NCBI GenBank assembly: GCA_963599445.1
Contig: CAVBWZ010000011.1
Span: 1 to 64,000 of the forward strand
Source of the DNA: UBA9732 sp963599445
GTDB taxonomy: Bacteria > Spirochaetota > Spirochaetia > Sphaerochaetales > Sphaerochaetaceae
Direction of reading: 5' to 3'
DNA length: 64,000 nucleotides
Positions 52,251 through 60,361 of the stretch are shown piece by piece (position 1 is the first letter of the stretch; the number at the start of each line of letters is the position of its first letter). The position numbers and the translations under genes are program-made. The notes under the pieces were generated by a model. It did not search any database. It saw only the letters and a list, made by a program, of their open reading frames with translations, and was not told where the DNA came from.

Positions 52251-53450
52251 TCAGTCCATAACCTCTTTGAACGAATACGAAAGCCCCACTCTGAACGGTA
52301 GGGACGCATACATGGTCGTGGCAAGCGTGAGCTGGTTGTCTCCATTGAAATTGGGCTCTATGACCGCCGTGGTATCCGCACACGCAAACAGCCCGATATT
52401 CCCGCAAAGTCCAATTCTGCAGGAGACTCCAAGGCTTGCCGTAAAGCCCAGACTTCCAATCCTGTCGTACATGCAGAATGCAGGACCTACACCGGCTTCG
52501 AAACGAAGTTGGAAGCCGTTCTCCTTGGAAGTCCTGTATATGAGCCTTGAATACGTAAGTTCAAGCGCGGTTGTGGTATAGGGCTTGTCGTTTTGCGTTG
52601 GGCTGTAGATGAACATTCCCTTGAATCCAAAACCGTTTCCCTTTGCTGTCTCGTACATCGCACCCATCTCCGCATTGAACGAGACCTTCAGACTATCACT
52701 TGTAAAGTTCTTTGGACTCTTGTACTTCACAGTACCTTTTGCAGGAGTGAAGAACGCCACAAGGTATGGGTATTGAACGGAAGCTCCTGCATTCACGACC
52801 CACCCTTCATGGGCCATATAATCCTCGTTGTATCTGTTTTCAGGGTCGTAGGATGTGTATCTTTTCAACCAGTCCTTGCCGTTGTTCGAAGCCTTGACCT
52901 GGAGGACGGCTCCTCCCTCGACTTCGTTTGCAAGACGGGCGGTGTCTTCGTCAACCATCAATGTTATCGTCGATACGAACCCATCAAGGGCGTACCAAGG
53001 GCCGTCGTTCAGGCGAAACCTTATGTAGCGGGGGTAGACCTCATCCTGACTGTGGCTTTGTTCCTGTTTGGGAGTATAGGACAGTCCATAGGTCAATGGA
53101 ATCGAACCTGCTCCAACCGTTATGCTGCTGCGGTCGGCTTCCTGAACGTTTGGAACAATGGTCTGAATGCTCTCGTCCTTCCAGGTCTCTCCATCCTTCG
53201 TGGACTGGAGCCTGAAGGTAATGCTTGAATCCTGGTCTATGCCAGTGAATGTGTACGACGTAGCATATGCAGGAAGCTCAATCCATTCTTCTGAATCAAT
53301 GCCTTCCATTTGTACACGTTGTACTCGCAGGGCTGTTATCTCAGGGTCGTTGCACTCCCAATTGAGCACAACGTCAAGGGAGAACAAAGGCACCGCCACA
53401 AGCAATAGAAATGTAACGATACATGCAAACAGCTTAGCCTTTTTAGCCAT
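52251..53450 (-). CDS. Secreted protein with fibronectin-like lead and beta-barrel end
   Basis: A 399-residue protein: signal peptide (AKKAKLFACIVTFLLLVAVP), a region of about 70 residues like FN3 domains (NWECNDPEITALRVQRVQ), a further beta domain, and a C-terminal part with barrel-type strands ending YASLPFRVGLSYSFKEVMD. It likely sits in the outer membrane with its start outside or in the periplasm. It heads the operon 52251-50059-47413. I do not recognise a named family. Confidence 0.72.
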   Translation of the reverse strand: MAKKAKLFACIVTFLLLVAVPLFSLDVVLNWECNDPEITALRVQRVQMEGIDSEEWIELPAYATSYTFTGIDQDSSITFRLQSTKDGETWKDESIQTIVPNVQEADRSSITVGAGSIPLTYGLSYTPKQEQSHSQDEVYPRYIRFRLNDGPWYALDGFVSTITLMVDEDTARLANEVEGGAVLQVKASNNGKDWLKRYTSYDPENRYNEDYMAHEGWVVNAGASVQYPYLVAFFTPAKGTVKYKSPKNFTSDSLKVSFNAEMGAMYETAKGNGFGFKGMFIYSPTQNDKPYTTTALELTYSRLIYRTSKENGFQLRFEAGVGPAFCMYDRIGSLGFTASLGVSCRIGLCGNIGLFACADTTAVIEPNFNGDNQLTLATTMYASLPFRVGLSYSFKEVMD

Positions 53451-53616
53451 GTCCTACCCCCAATCCAAATGTGTAACGCAGAATCTTGCAGCCCTAGGAC
53501 CAGTCTTAGATTACCCCCCTAGCATATTGTCAAGCGATTTGTACTTCCCTCGTTTGCATGAGATAGAAATGGAAATGAATGAAATGGAAAGCCGTTCTTC
53601 ACAAAACCGAAAAAAG

Positions 53617-53655
53617 CAGATTTATGAAGAAGATTTTCTTCAGTAAAGCCAAAAA
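53617..53655. repeat. Copy of the TGAAGAA palindrome element
   Basis: TTTATGAAGAAGATTTTC and TTCAGTAAAGCCAAAAACG form the same element as at 45229-45290, with one mismatch in the 18-bp palindrome. It lies about 170 bp before the barrel gene at 53450. Confidence 0.65.
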
Positions 53656-53750
53656 CGAAGGAAAAAGAAGAAAAGCATCCACCTTTCAACATCGATGGAT
53701 TACAGGAAGCATTTTCGCAAAACTTGACAGGTACAGTTTCAACCATTGCG

Positions 53751-53814
53751 ACCATGCTTACAAACTCACCAAACTCACAATGCTCACCAAGCTCACCATC
53801 GCTACAAAAAGCTT
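53751..53814. repeat. 9-bp degenerate tandem array, CTCACCAA type
   Basis: Units of 9 bp from 53761: CAAACTCAC, CAAACTCAC, AATGCTCAC, CAAGCTCAC, CATCGCTAC, with AC-CATGCTTA before and AAAAAGCTT after. Confidence 0.75.
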
Positions 53815-54019
53815 ACGTTTCCCACAAGAAAATAGGTTCTTCACGGAAAGTTGAGGGATTTGGAGAAGGAAATAATCTAAGGAGAGCATCCAACTTTGGG
53901 GCCTACGGAGCCGTTGGGGCTGTTGAAGACTGTTGAAACAATCGAGGGTGTCTGTGGCTCTTGAGATGGTTGTGGCGCTTGTGGCGAATGAGACGCGGCG
54001 CTTCAAGACGGTTGAAGTA

Positions 54020-54089
54020 GAGCGCTTCAGAGCGTACCTGAGCGTGTCTGAGTGTACCTGATGGCTCCTGACCGTGCCTGAGCGTACCG
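54020..54089. repeat. 10-bp degenerate tandem array, GAGCGTACCT type
   Basis: Seven units of exactly 10 bp: GAGCGCTTCA, GAGCGTACCT, GAGCGTGTCT, GAGTGTACCT, GATGGCTCCT, GACCGTGCCT, GAGCGTACCG. The stretch before it (53930-54019) is G/T-rich and may be an older, more decayed part. Confidence 0.8.
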
Positions 54090-54119
54090 TATCCCTGAAT
54101 CCAGACCGTTTCAGAGTGA

Positions 54120-54218
54120 CTGGAGCGGCTAGTTGTGCTAGAGAGACTAGAACGCCTAGTTAGGCTAGAGGGATTAGATTGCCCAGAGTGTCCAGAACGA
54201 CTAGATGGACAAGTTGTT
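54120..54218. repeat. 9-bp degenerate tandem array, CTAGA type
   Basis: Eleven units of exactly 9 bp: CTGGAGCGG, CTAGTTGTG, CTAGAGAGA, CTAGAACGC, CTAGTTAGG, CTAGAGGGA, TTAGATTGC, CCAGAGTGT, CCAGAACGA, CTAGATGGA, CAAGTTGTT. It shares its unit with 12292-12364, 42 kb away. Confidence 0.85.
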
Positions 54219-54257
54219 CCTTTGAAGTTTGCCCTTTGCCTTCATTCCACCTCCCCT

Positions 54258-54293
54258 AAAAAAACAAAAAACCGGAGTCGAGACGACTCCGGC
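54258..54293 (-). terminator. Terminator of the ribosomal operon
   Basis: On the minus strand, CCGGAGTCG / CGACTCCGG with a 3-base loop is followed by TTTTTTGTTTTTTT. It lies about 37 bp past the rplQ stop. Confidence 0.95.
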
Positions 54294-54329
54294 TGAACCC
54301 TCAAAAGGGCATCTAGGAAAGGCGAAAAC

Positions 54330-54734
54330 TCAAACCTTCTCCTCTTTCTTTGCCTTGGCTTTTTTCTCTGGCTTCTCAGTCTTCTTGGTCAGCTCGAGGA
54401 TTGCCATGTCGGCCGCATCACCAAGACGGTTGGATGTCTTGATAATACGTGTGTATCCACCGTGGACGTCAGCATAAAGCGGAGCGATCTCGGTGAACAG
54501 TTTGTTTACGACTGCCTCATCGAAAAGGATGGCAGAAGTAAGTCTGCGGTTGTGTACGTTGTCAACCTTTGCTCTTGTAATCATCTTTTCTGCAAGACGC
54601 TGGACTTCCTTGGCCTTGGCCTTGGTCGTCTCGATTCTTTCATAGCGGAACAGGCTTGTGACCATGTTGCGCTTGAGAGCCTTGCGCTCTGCAGAGGTTC
54701 TGCTCAGGGCATTGAATCCAATCTTATGCTTCAT
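54330..54734 (-). CDS. rplQ: 50S ribosomal protein L17
   Basis: A 134-residue L17 with KIGFNALSRTSAERKALKRN and NMVTSLFRYERIETTKAKA near the start and a lysine/glutamate-rich end (KPEKKAKAKKEEKV). It binds 23S rRNA near the exit tunnel. The start overlaps the rpoA stop by 11 bases; it is the last gene of the operon and is followed by the terminator. Confidence 0.96.
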   Translation of the reverse strand: MKHKIGFNALSRTSAERKALKRNMVTSLFRYERIETTKAKAKEVQRLAEKMITRAKVDNVHNRRLTSAILFDEAVVNKLFTEIAPLYADVHGGYTRIIKTSNRLGDAADMAILELTKKTEKPEKKAKAKKEEKV

Positions 54735-55776
54735 TGTTCTCTTCCTTGTTGCCTGGGACTCTAATCGAGTTCTTCAGGACGCTGTAATCTGTCATTCCAA
54801 GTCCAAGGTTCCATTCCTTGAGCTTATCTTTGATTTCGGATAACGACTTCTTGCCAAAGTTCCTTGTCTTTGCAATCTCATCCTCAGTCATCTTGGTAAG
54901 GTCGCCAATCGTGCGGATGTTTGCGTTCTTGAGACAATTGCTGGAACGAACGGTAAGCTCGAGCTCTTCGACGGAGGTGGAAAGGATCTTGCGGACCTTC
55001 TCCTCTGCCTCATCGATCTCGTCTGCGCCGCTGACCATGCTCTCATCAAAGTTGATGAAGATGGAGAAGTGGTCCTTGGCGATCTTTGCAGCCTCGGCCA
55101 AAGCGTTTTCAGGAGAAATCGTGCCGTCTGTCCAAATCTCAAGGTTGAGCTTGTCGTAGTCGTTTCTCTGTCCTACGCGGGTAGGCTCAATGGAATACTT
55201 GACGCGTGTAACAGGAGAGAAGATTGCATCGATTGGAATGGTTCCAATGATTTCAACGTAGTTCTGGCTGAGTTCAGCTGGAACATAGCCCCTGTCAAAG
55301 TCGATCTGCACCATCATCTCTATGTTTGCATCGTCCATCATGTCGAAGATCTCAAGATCCTTGTTTATGACTTCGACGCGGTCCTTCTCGAAATCGGCAC
55401 CGGTGATTGTGCCAGGACCCTTGCATTCGATGGAAATGGTGGTTGACTCGACCTCTTCCGGCATTCTAAGTCTCAGTTTCTTGAGTCTTGCAATGATCTC
55501 GCAGATATCCTGCTTGACACCTGGGATAGCTTCGAACTCGCTGGAAATGAGGTGTGAAGTACCGTCAGCATCGTAATATGTGAACCATACTGCCGTGATT
55601 GCATAGCCTTGAATTGAAGACAAGAGAACTCTGCGGAGGGTGTTGCCAATCGTCGTTCCAAAGCCTCTCTCAAAAGGGAAGGCAGTGAACTTGCCGTAGT
55701 TGGCTTCAACCTTGCTGTGCTCCATTGAAATCGATTTGGGTTTTTTGAAACCCTTCATTAGGTTTTTGCGTGCCAT
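54724..55776 (-). CDS. rpoA: RNA polymerase alpha subunit
   Basis: A 350-residue alpha subunit: N-terminal dimer domain (FERGFGTTIGNTLRRVLLSS) and C-terminal helix-hairpin DNA-binding domain (VRSSNCLKNANIRTIGDLT). The ATG at 55776 (MARKNLMKGFKKPK) has AAGGAG 6 bases upstream; the longer frame has none. The 150-bp gap before it (to rpsD) is unusually long for this operon and holds a repeat. Confidence 0.97.
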   Translation of the reverse strand: MARKNLMKGFKKPKSISMEHSKVEANYGKFTAFPFERGFGTTIGNTLRRVLLSSIQGYAITAVWFTYYDADGTSHLISSEFEAIPGVKQDICEIIARLKKLRLRMPEEVESTTISIECKGPGTITGADFEKDRVEVINKDLEIFDMMDDANIEMMVQIDFDRGYVPAELSQNYVEIIGTIPIDAIFSPVTRVKYSIEPTRVGQRNDYDKLNLEIWTDGTISPENALAEAAKIAKDHFSIFINFDESMVSGADEIDEAEEKVRKILSTSVEELELTVRSSNCLKNANIRTIGDLTKMTEDEIAKTRNFGKKSLSEIKDKLKEWNLGLGMTDYSVLKNSIRVPGNKEENNEA

Positions 55777-55811
55777 TGACACTCCTTTACTTTTCCAAAG
55801 CCGTGTCCGCT

Positions 55812-55902
55812 TTCGGAACACCTTCTCAGAACACCCCCTTCAGGACTCTCTTCTAGAAAACTCCTTCAGAACACCCTGCAGGTACGCCTTTTCAGGACAC
55901 AG
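55812..55902. repeat. Degenerate 12-14 bp repeat between rpsD and rpoA
   Basis: The words TTCGGAACACC, CTCAGAACACC, TTCAGGACTC, TTCTAGAAAACTCC, TTCAGAACACCC, TGCAGGTACGCC and TTCAGGACACAG start at 55812, 55825, 55839, 55851, 55865, 55877 and 55891, so the steps are 12-14 bp. They fill the gap inside the operon. Confidence 0.65.
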
Positions 55903-55926
55903 CTATGGATAACCGAAACTCAAAGC

Positions 55927-56568
55927 TTATCTGGAGTAAAGTTCAACGACCAACTGCTCGTTGACTCCCTCAAGCTCCTTGACCTCTTCTCTTCTTGGAA
56001 CAGCTACGAACTGACCCTTCATGTTGTCTGCATCGACTGTGAGCCATGGGCAAACACCACTCTTGCTGACTTCAATCAGGCTCTCCTTGATGGAGACCAT
56101 GTTCTTGCTGTTTGGAGCGATCTCAACGACATCGCCAGCCTTGAGTCTGTAGGAAGGGATGTCAACACGCTTTCCATTGACGAACACGTGGCCATGTCCT
56201 ACAAGCTGAGCTGCCTGTGGGCGGCTGCATGCGAAATGCATCCTGAACACAACGTTGTCAAGGCGTCTCTCAAGAAGGCCAACAAGGTTCTCACCTGTCT
56301 TTCCTGGGAGTCTGCTTGCTTCGTCGAATGTAAGCTTGAACTGCTTTTCGAGCATGCAGTAGATTCTCTTGAGCTTCTGCTTTGCACGAAGCATCAATGC
56401 GTAGTCGGTAGGCTTCTTTGAGCGAGCCTTTGGATCCTTGCCAGGAAGTCCGCACTCTGCTGGATTGTTCATCGGGCACTTTGCGGAAAGGCATCTGGAA
56501 CCCTTAAGAAAGAGCTTTGCCCTCTCTGCTCTGCAGTATCTGCACTTTGGTCCTGTATATCTAGCCAT
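55927..56568 (-). CDS. rpsD: 30S ribosomal protein S4
   Basis: A 213-residue S4 with the start MARYTGPKCRYCRAERAKL, a zinc-type cysteine set (CRYCRAE and CLSAKCPMN) and the S4 domain RRLDNVVFRMHFACSRPQ. It starts 30S assembly and often represses this operon. It follows rpsK in the same direction, with a 17-base gap. Confidence 0.97.
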   Translation of the reverse strand: MARYTGPKCRYCRAERAKLFLKGSRCLSAKCPMNNPAECGLPGKDPKARSKKPTDYALMLRAKQKLKRIYCMLEKQFKLTFDEASRLPGKTGENLVGLLERRLDNVVFRMHFACSRPQAAQLVGHGHVFVNGKRVDIPSYRLKAGDVVEIAPNSKNMVSIKESLIEVSKSGVCPWLTVDADNMKGQFVAVPRREEVKELEGVNEQLVVELYSR

Positions 56569-56585
56569 CTTTCAATCTCCCTTCG

Positions 56586-56969
56586 TCAGATTCTTCTCGT
56601 CTTTCTTGGTCTGCATCCATTGTGAGGGATTGGAGTCACATCACGGATGGAGCGAACCTTGAGTCCAAGTGCACCAAGGCAGCGGATAGCCGACTCACGG
56701 CCCTGTCCTGGTCCCTTGACATAAACGTTGACTTCACGAAGACCATAGTCCATGGCCTTCTTTGCAGCCGTCTCGCAAGTCGTCTGAGCAGCATAAGGAG
56801 TGGACTTCTTGGCTCCGCGGAATCCAAGACCACCAGCGCTTGACCAGGACACTGCGTTTCCGTTTATGTCTGTAATCGTAACGATAGTGTTGTTGAAAGT
56901 AGCCTGAATATAGACATTGCCTTCAAATACAGTCTTCTTGACCTTAACTTTGCGTTTTGCGTTTGCCAT
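56586..56969 (-). CDS. rpsK: 30S ribosomal protein S11
   Basis: A 127-residue S11: NVYIQATFNNTIVTITD near the start, GFRGAKKSTPYAAQ in the middle and IRDVTPIPHNGCRPRKTRRI at the end. It lies in the 30S platform near the E site. It follows rpsM after 10 bases. Confidence 0.97.
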   Translation of the reverse strand: MANAKRKVKVKKTVFEGNVYIQATFNNTIVTITDINGNAVSWSSAGGLGFRGAKKSTPYAAQTTCETAAKKAMDYGLREVNVYVKGPGQGRESAIRCLGALGLKVRSIRDVTPIPHNGCRPRKTRRI

Positions 56970-56979
56970 ATCCTACTCC

Positions 56980-57345
56980 TTACTTCTTCTTACCGGCAAT
57001 CGTCTTCTTCTTGCCTTTGCGAGTACGAGCGTTGGTCTTCGTTCTCTGACCACGTACAGGGAGTCCCTTTCTGTGTCTGAGACCACGATAGCATCCAATG
57101 TCCATCAATCTCTTGATGTTGAGGTTGACCTGAGTGCGAAGTCTTCCTTCCACGACATAGTCGTTCTCAATCACCTTACGAAGCTCTGCAAGAACCTCAG
57201 CGCTGAGGGTGTTGATGCGTGCATCTGGATCCACGCCAGTCTTCTGGCAAATCTCTTCAGCAGAAGTTCTTCCAATTCCGTAGATGTATGTCAAAGCAAT
57301 CTTTGTAGCCTTGTTAGGTAAATCTACACCTGCAATTCTTGCCAT
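56980..57345 (-). CDS. rpsM: 30S ribosomal protein S13
   Basis: A 121-residue S13 with MARIAGVDLPNKATKIALTY, GCYRGLRHRKGLPVRGQRT and a lysine-rich end. The ATG at 57345 has GGGAGG 7 bases upstream; a TTG codon just before it is less likely. It is followed by rpsK. Confidence 0.97.
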   Translation of the reverse strand: MARIAGVDLPNKATKIALTYIYGIGRTSAEEICQKTGVDPDARINTLSAEVLAELRKVIENDYVVEGRLRTQVNLNIKRLMDIGCYRGLRHRKGLPVRGQRTKTNARTRKGKKKTIAGKKK

Positions 57346-57360
57346 CAAAGGCCTCCCTAA

Positions 57361-57474
57361 TTATTTCTGTCTCTGTTTATGCTTCGGGTTCTCGCAGACA
57401 ATGCGAACAACACCGTTTCTTCTGATAACCTTGCATTTGTCACACATAGGTTTAACACTTGCTCTAACTTTCAT
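57361..57474 (-). CDS. rpmJ: 50S ribosomal protein L36, zinc type
   Basis: A 37-residue frame from the ATG at 57474: MKVRASVKPMCDKCKVIRRN, then GVVRIVCENPKHKQRQK. Cys11, Cys14, Cys27 and His32 are the zinc ligands of the C+ form. It lies between secY and rpsM, its usual place, and is too short for most gene finders. Confidence 0.97.
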   Translation of the reverse strand: MKVRASVKPMCDKCKVIRRNGVVRIVCENPKHKQRQK

Positions 57475-57492
57475 GATCTGCTCCTTGCGTTA

Positions 57493-58824
57493 TTATAAAT
57501 TCTTGGATTTGATCTTCTTCACGCCCACAAAACCTTCGTGATGGTGCATCTTCATGATACTTTCGATCTGCTTCATCAACTCAAGCTCAACACCAACGAG
57601 GATGATGAGTGAGGTTCCGCCGAACAGCATTGCAACCGACTGAGGGAACTTGAAGATGAGCTGCACGAGAGTAGGAATCAATGCAATGAAAGCAAGGAAG
57701 ATCGAACCAGGGAGGACGATCCTGTTCAGAACCTTCGTGAGATACTCTTCGAGCTTCTCGCTTCTGACGCCAGGAACGCTTCCACCGTTCTCTCTGATCT
57801 GCTTAGCCATCTCTACAGGATTGAGTGAAACCTGTGTGTAGAAGAATGCAAAGGCAATGATCAAGATGGTGTAGATGATTAGATAAGGGGCACCCTGAGG
57901 ATCAAGCCAATTTGCAACTGACTGCAACCATCTCACGTTTGGACCCAACGCACTTGCTATCTGCAGTGGGAATGACAGGATTGCAGAAGCAAAGATTACT
58001 GGAATGACTCCGCTTGGATTGATCTTGAAAGGGATGTATGAGCTCTGAGCTCCGTACATCTTTCTTCCAACAACTCTCTTAGCGTAGTTCACAGGAATCT
58101 TTCTCTCACCTTCCTGTTCGCAGACGACGAGGGCCACAACGATAATGAACATGACCAAGACGACGACCACAAGTACAGGATTGATCGTACCGGCGATGAT
58201 TCCCTGAATCAGGACATTGAGAGCTGAAGGGATTCTTGCAACGATACCAGCGAAGATCAGCAGGGAGATGCCGTTGCCGACACCGAACTGTGTGATCTTC
58301 TCACCAAGCCATACAAGGATCATGGATCCGGCTGTTACTGTAAGCATTGAAATGAGTGTGAAAGGAAGCATGTCTATCGTGATGACGCCAGGAAGGTAGC
58401 TCTGGATGCTCCTTGCATAGACCGTAACCACAAAGGACTGCAGCAAACACACGACGATTGTACCGTATCTGGTAAGCTTCTGGATCTTTCTTCTGCCATC
58501 AGCATCCTCGCCCCACTTCTTGAGTGTTGGAATGATCAACATAAGAAGCTGGACGATGATCTGCATGGAGATGTAAGGCATAACACCAAGTGTGAACAGT
58601 GAGAAGTTCGAGAAAGCCCCACCAGAGAAGAAGTTCAGGTACTCCACGAGCCCAAGGTTTCCACTTGTGGACTGGCTCAGGAAATACTGCTCAAGAAGAG
58701 TTGGGTTTATGCCCGGAACCGGAATGACGGTTCCAATCCTCGTGATCACGAGAATCAGGAGCGTAAACAGAATCTTCTTCCTGAGATCTTCCATCTTGAA
58801 CATGTCGGAAATGGTGTTTGACAT
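57493..58824 (-). CDS. secY: Preprotein translocase subunit SecY
   Basis: A 443-residue SecY with ten membrane segments, ITRIGTVIPVPGINPTLL near the start, SGGAFSNFSLFTLGVMPYIS and the cytosolic loop around YAKRVVGRKMYGAQSSYIPF. It forms the protein-conducting channel with SecE and SecG. The ATG at 58824 has GGAAGG 5 bases upstream; the GTG before it is less likely. The gene lies between rplO and rpmJ as usual. Confidence 0.97.
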   Translation of the reverse strand: MSNTISDMFKMEDLRKKILFTLLILVITRIGTVIPVPGINPTLLEQYFLSQSTSGNLGLVEYLNFFSGGAFSNFSLFTLGVMPYISMQIIVQLLMLIIPTLKKWGEDADGRRKIQKLTRYGTIVVCLLQSFVVTVYARSIQSYLPGVITIDMLPFTLISMLTVTAGSMILVWLGEKITQFGVGNGISLLIFAGIVARIPSALNVLIQGIIAGTINPVLVVVVLVMFIIVVALVVCEQEGERKIPVNYAKRVVGRKMYGAQSSYIPFKINPSGVIPVIFASAILSFPLQIASALGPNVRWLQSVANWLDPQGAPYLIIYTILIIAFAFFYTQVSLNPVEMAKQIRENGGSVPGVRSEKLEEYLTKVLNRIVLPGSIFLAFIALIPTLVQLIFKFPQSVAMLFGGTSLIILVGVELELMKQIESIMKMHHHEGFVGVKKIKSKNL

Positions 58825-58839
58825 CACTACCTTCCTTTA

Positions 58840-59271
58840 TTATCTGATCTCGCCGCCGGCGGCCTTGATCTTTTCTGCCGCAGAAGCGGATACCTTCAAC
58901 CCTTCAACAACAACCTTCTTCGAAATCTCACCGTTGCTGAGAATCTTGGCCTCGACACCATTGCCCTTTACGATGCAAAGGTCCTTGAGAGCCTGAAGAT
59001 TGACAGTCTCGCCATCCTTGAAAGCTTCATTGATGACATCGAGAGATACAACGACATATTCCTTCTTGAAAGGATAGTTGGAGAAACCCCTTCTCGCCAC
59101 ACGGCGGTAGAGGGGCATCTGGCCACCTTCGAATCCAGGACGCACACCACCGCCAGAACGGGAATTCTGACCGTTGAATCCTCTTCCACAGGTTCTACCC
59201 TTTGAGGATGCTCCGCGGCCTACTATGGTCTTTTTCTTGTTGGCACCTTCTGGTGCATGAATCTGTCCCAT
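58840..59271 (-). CDS. rplO: 50S ribosomal protein L15
   Basis: A 143-residue L15: MGQIHAPEGANKKKTIVGRG, a Gly-rich basic arm with GFNGQNSRSGGGVRPGFEGG, and a C-terminal globular domain with VVVEGLKVSASAAEKIKAAG. The ATG at 59271 has GAGGAG upstream and lies 1 base after the rpmD stop. Confidence 0.96.
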   Translation of the reverse strand: MGQIHAPEGANKKKTIVGRGASSKGRTCGRGFNGQNSRSGGGVRPGFEGGQMPLYRRVARRGFSNYPFKKEYVVVSLDVINEAFKDGETVNLQALKDLCIVKGNGVEAKILSNGEISKKVVVEGLKVSASAAEKIKAAGGEIR

Positions 59272-59272
59272 A

Positions 59273-59455
59273 TTATATCTCCTCAACCTTAACGAGATGC
59301 TCAACGACGCGAACCATGCCCATCGTCACAGGAGTTGCCTCCTTGACGACGCTGCTGTTGATCTTTCCAAGGCCAAGAGCCTTGACTGTGGCCCTCTGCT
59401 TTGGAAGGCATCCGGCAAGTCCCTTAACAAGTTCAATGCGAATCTGCTTTGCCAT
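59273..59455 (-). CDS. rpmD: 50S ribosomal protein L30
   Basis: A 60-residue L30: MAKQIRIELVKGLAGCLPKQ, LGLGKINSSVVKEAT and MGMVRVVEHLVKVEEI. It is between rpsE and rplO with 1-3 bases to each neighbour. Confidence 0.96.
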   Translation of the reverse strand: MAKQIRIELVKGLAGCLPKQRATVKALGLGKINSSVVKEATPVTMGMVRVVEHLVKVEEI

Positions 59456-59458
59456 ATA

Positions 59459-59977
59459 TTACCCCCATACTTCCTTGAGGCTCTTGCCTCTGTCAGCTGC
59501 AAGCTTCTTGGCTGAGAACAGGTTCGAAAGTCCATCGAACGTAGCCTTGACAGTGTTGATCGTATTCTTCGAGCCGAGCGACTTGCTCAGAAGGTCCTTG
59601 ATTCCACATGCATCGCATACGGCACGGACTGCACCGCCGGCGATGATTCCAGTACCTGGAGAGGCTGGCTTGAGGAGGACGCTTGCGCTCTTGAACTGAC
59701 CAAGGACCTCGTGAGGGATCGTGGAATCCTTGAGGTTGATGGTCATAAGGCTCTTCTTTGCGTTCTCAGTGGCCTTGCGGATAGCATCGGATACGTCATT
59801 GGCCTTGCCCATTCCGTAGCCGACTCTACCCTTCTGGTCGCCTACGACGACGAGGGCCGAGAAGGATCTGCGGCGTCCGCCCTTGACGGTCTTTGACACT
59901 GCGTTGAGTTTGATCAGCTTCTCAAGGAACTCCTTTGGCTGGTTTTCTCTCTCTCTCTTATCTCTATTTCTTTCCAT
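59459..59977 (-). CDS. rpsE: 30S ribosomal protein S5
   Basis: A 172-residue S5: the double-stranded RNA-binding-like lead NAVSKTVKGGRRRSFSALVV and the second domain with LKPASPGTGIIAGGAVRAV. The ATG at 59977 has AAGGTGG upstream; a GTG 9 bases earlier is less likely. It sits at the mRNA entry and helps accuracy. Confidence 0.96.
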   Translation of the reverse strand: MERNRDKRERENQPKEFLEKLIKLNAVSKTVKGGRRRSFSALVVVGDQKGRVGYGMGKANDVSDAIRKATENAKKSLMTINLKDSTIPHEVLGQFKSASVLLKPASPGTGIIAGGAVRAVCDACGIKDLLSKSLGSKNTINTVKATFDGLSNLFSAKKLAADRGKSLKEVWG

Positions 59978-59987
59978 ACTACCCACC

Positions 59988-60347
59988 TTAGAACTTCACG
60001 CCGGCTTTTCTGGCGCCGTCTGCGATAGCCTTGACGATTCCGTGATAGAGGTAACCGTTCCTGTCGAATACGACGGTCGTGATACCCTTATCAATGCATC
60101 TCTGTCCAAGGATCTCTCCGAGCTTTCCAGCATCTTCGACGTTGTTCCTAAGACCTGCGAGGTCCTTCTCTACCGTACCTGCGCTGACCAAAGTCGTGCC
60201 GGTTGTGTCATCGATAACCTGGACATACATGTGGAGGTTGCTTCTGAACACAGACATTCTTGGTCTGAGGGCTGTTCCGGAAATGGATTTTCTGATATGA
60301 AGCTTCCTTCTTGCGTGCTTTCTCTTCTTGTCAATAATTCTATTCAT
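59988..60347 (-). CDS. rplR: 50S ribosomal protein L18
   Basis: A 119-residue L18: RPRMSVFRSNLHMYVQVID and VVFDRNGYLYHGIVKAIADG at the end. It binds 5S rRNA. It follows rplF by 14 bases. Confidence 0.96.
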   Translation of the reverse strand: MNRIIDKKRKHARRKLHIRKSISGTALRPRMSVFRSNLHMYVQVIDDTTGTTLVSAGTVEKDLAGLRNNVEDAGKLGEILGQRCIDKGITTVVFDRNGYLYHGIVKAIADGARKAGVKF

Positions 60348-60361
60348 ATCTTCAACCCGCC

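Larger units (their letters stand above)
53451..54329. other. Long gap with repeat arrays, no gene
   Basis: An 879-bp gap between the barrel gene and rplQ. In order it holds the palindrome element (53617-53655), a 9-bp array (53751-53814), a G-rich degenerate stretch (53900-54019), a 10-bp array (54020-54089), a 9-bp CTAGA array (54120-54218) and the rplQ terminator. Open frames here follow the repeats and have no family resemblance. Confidence 0.8.
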
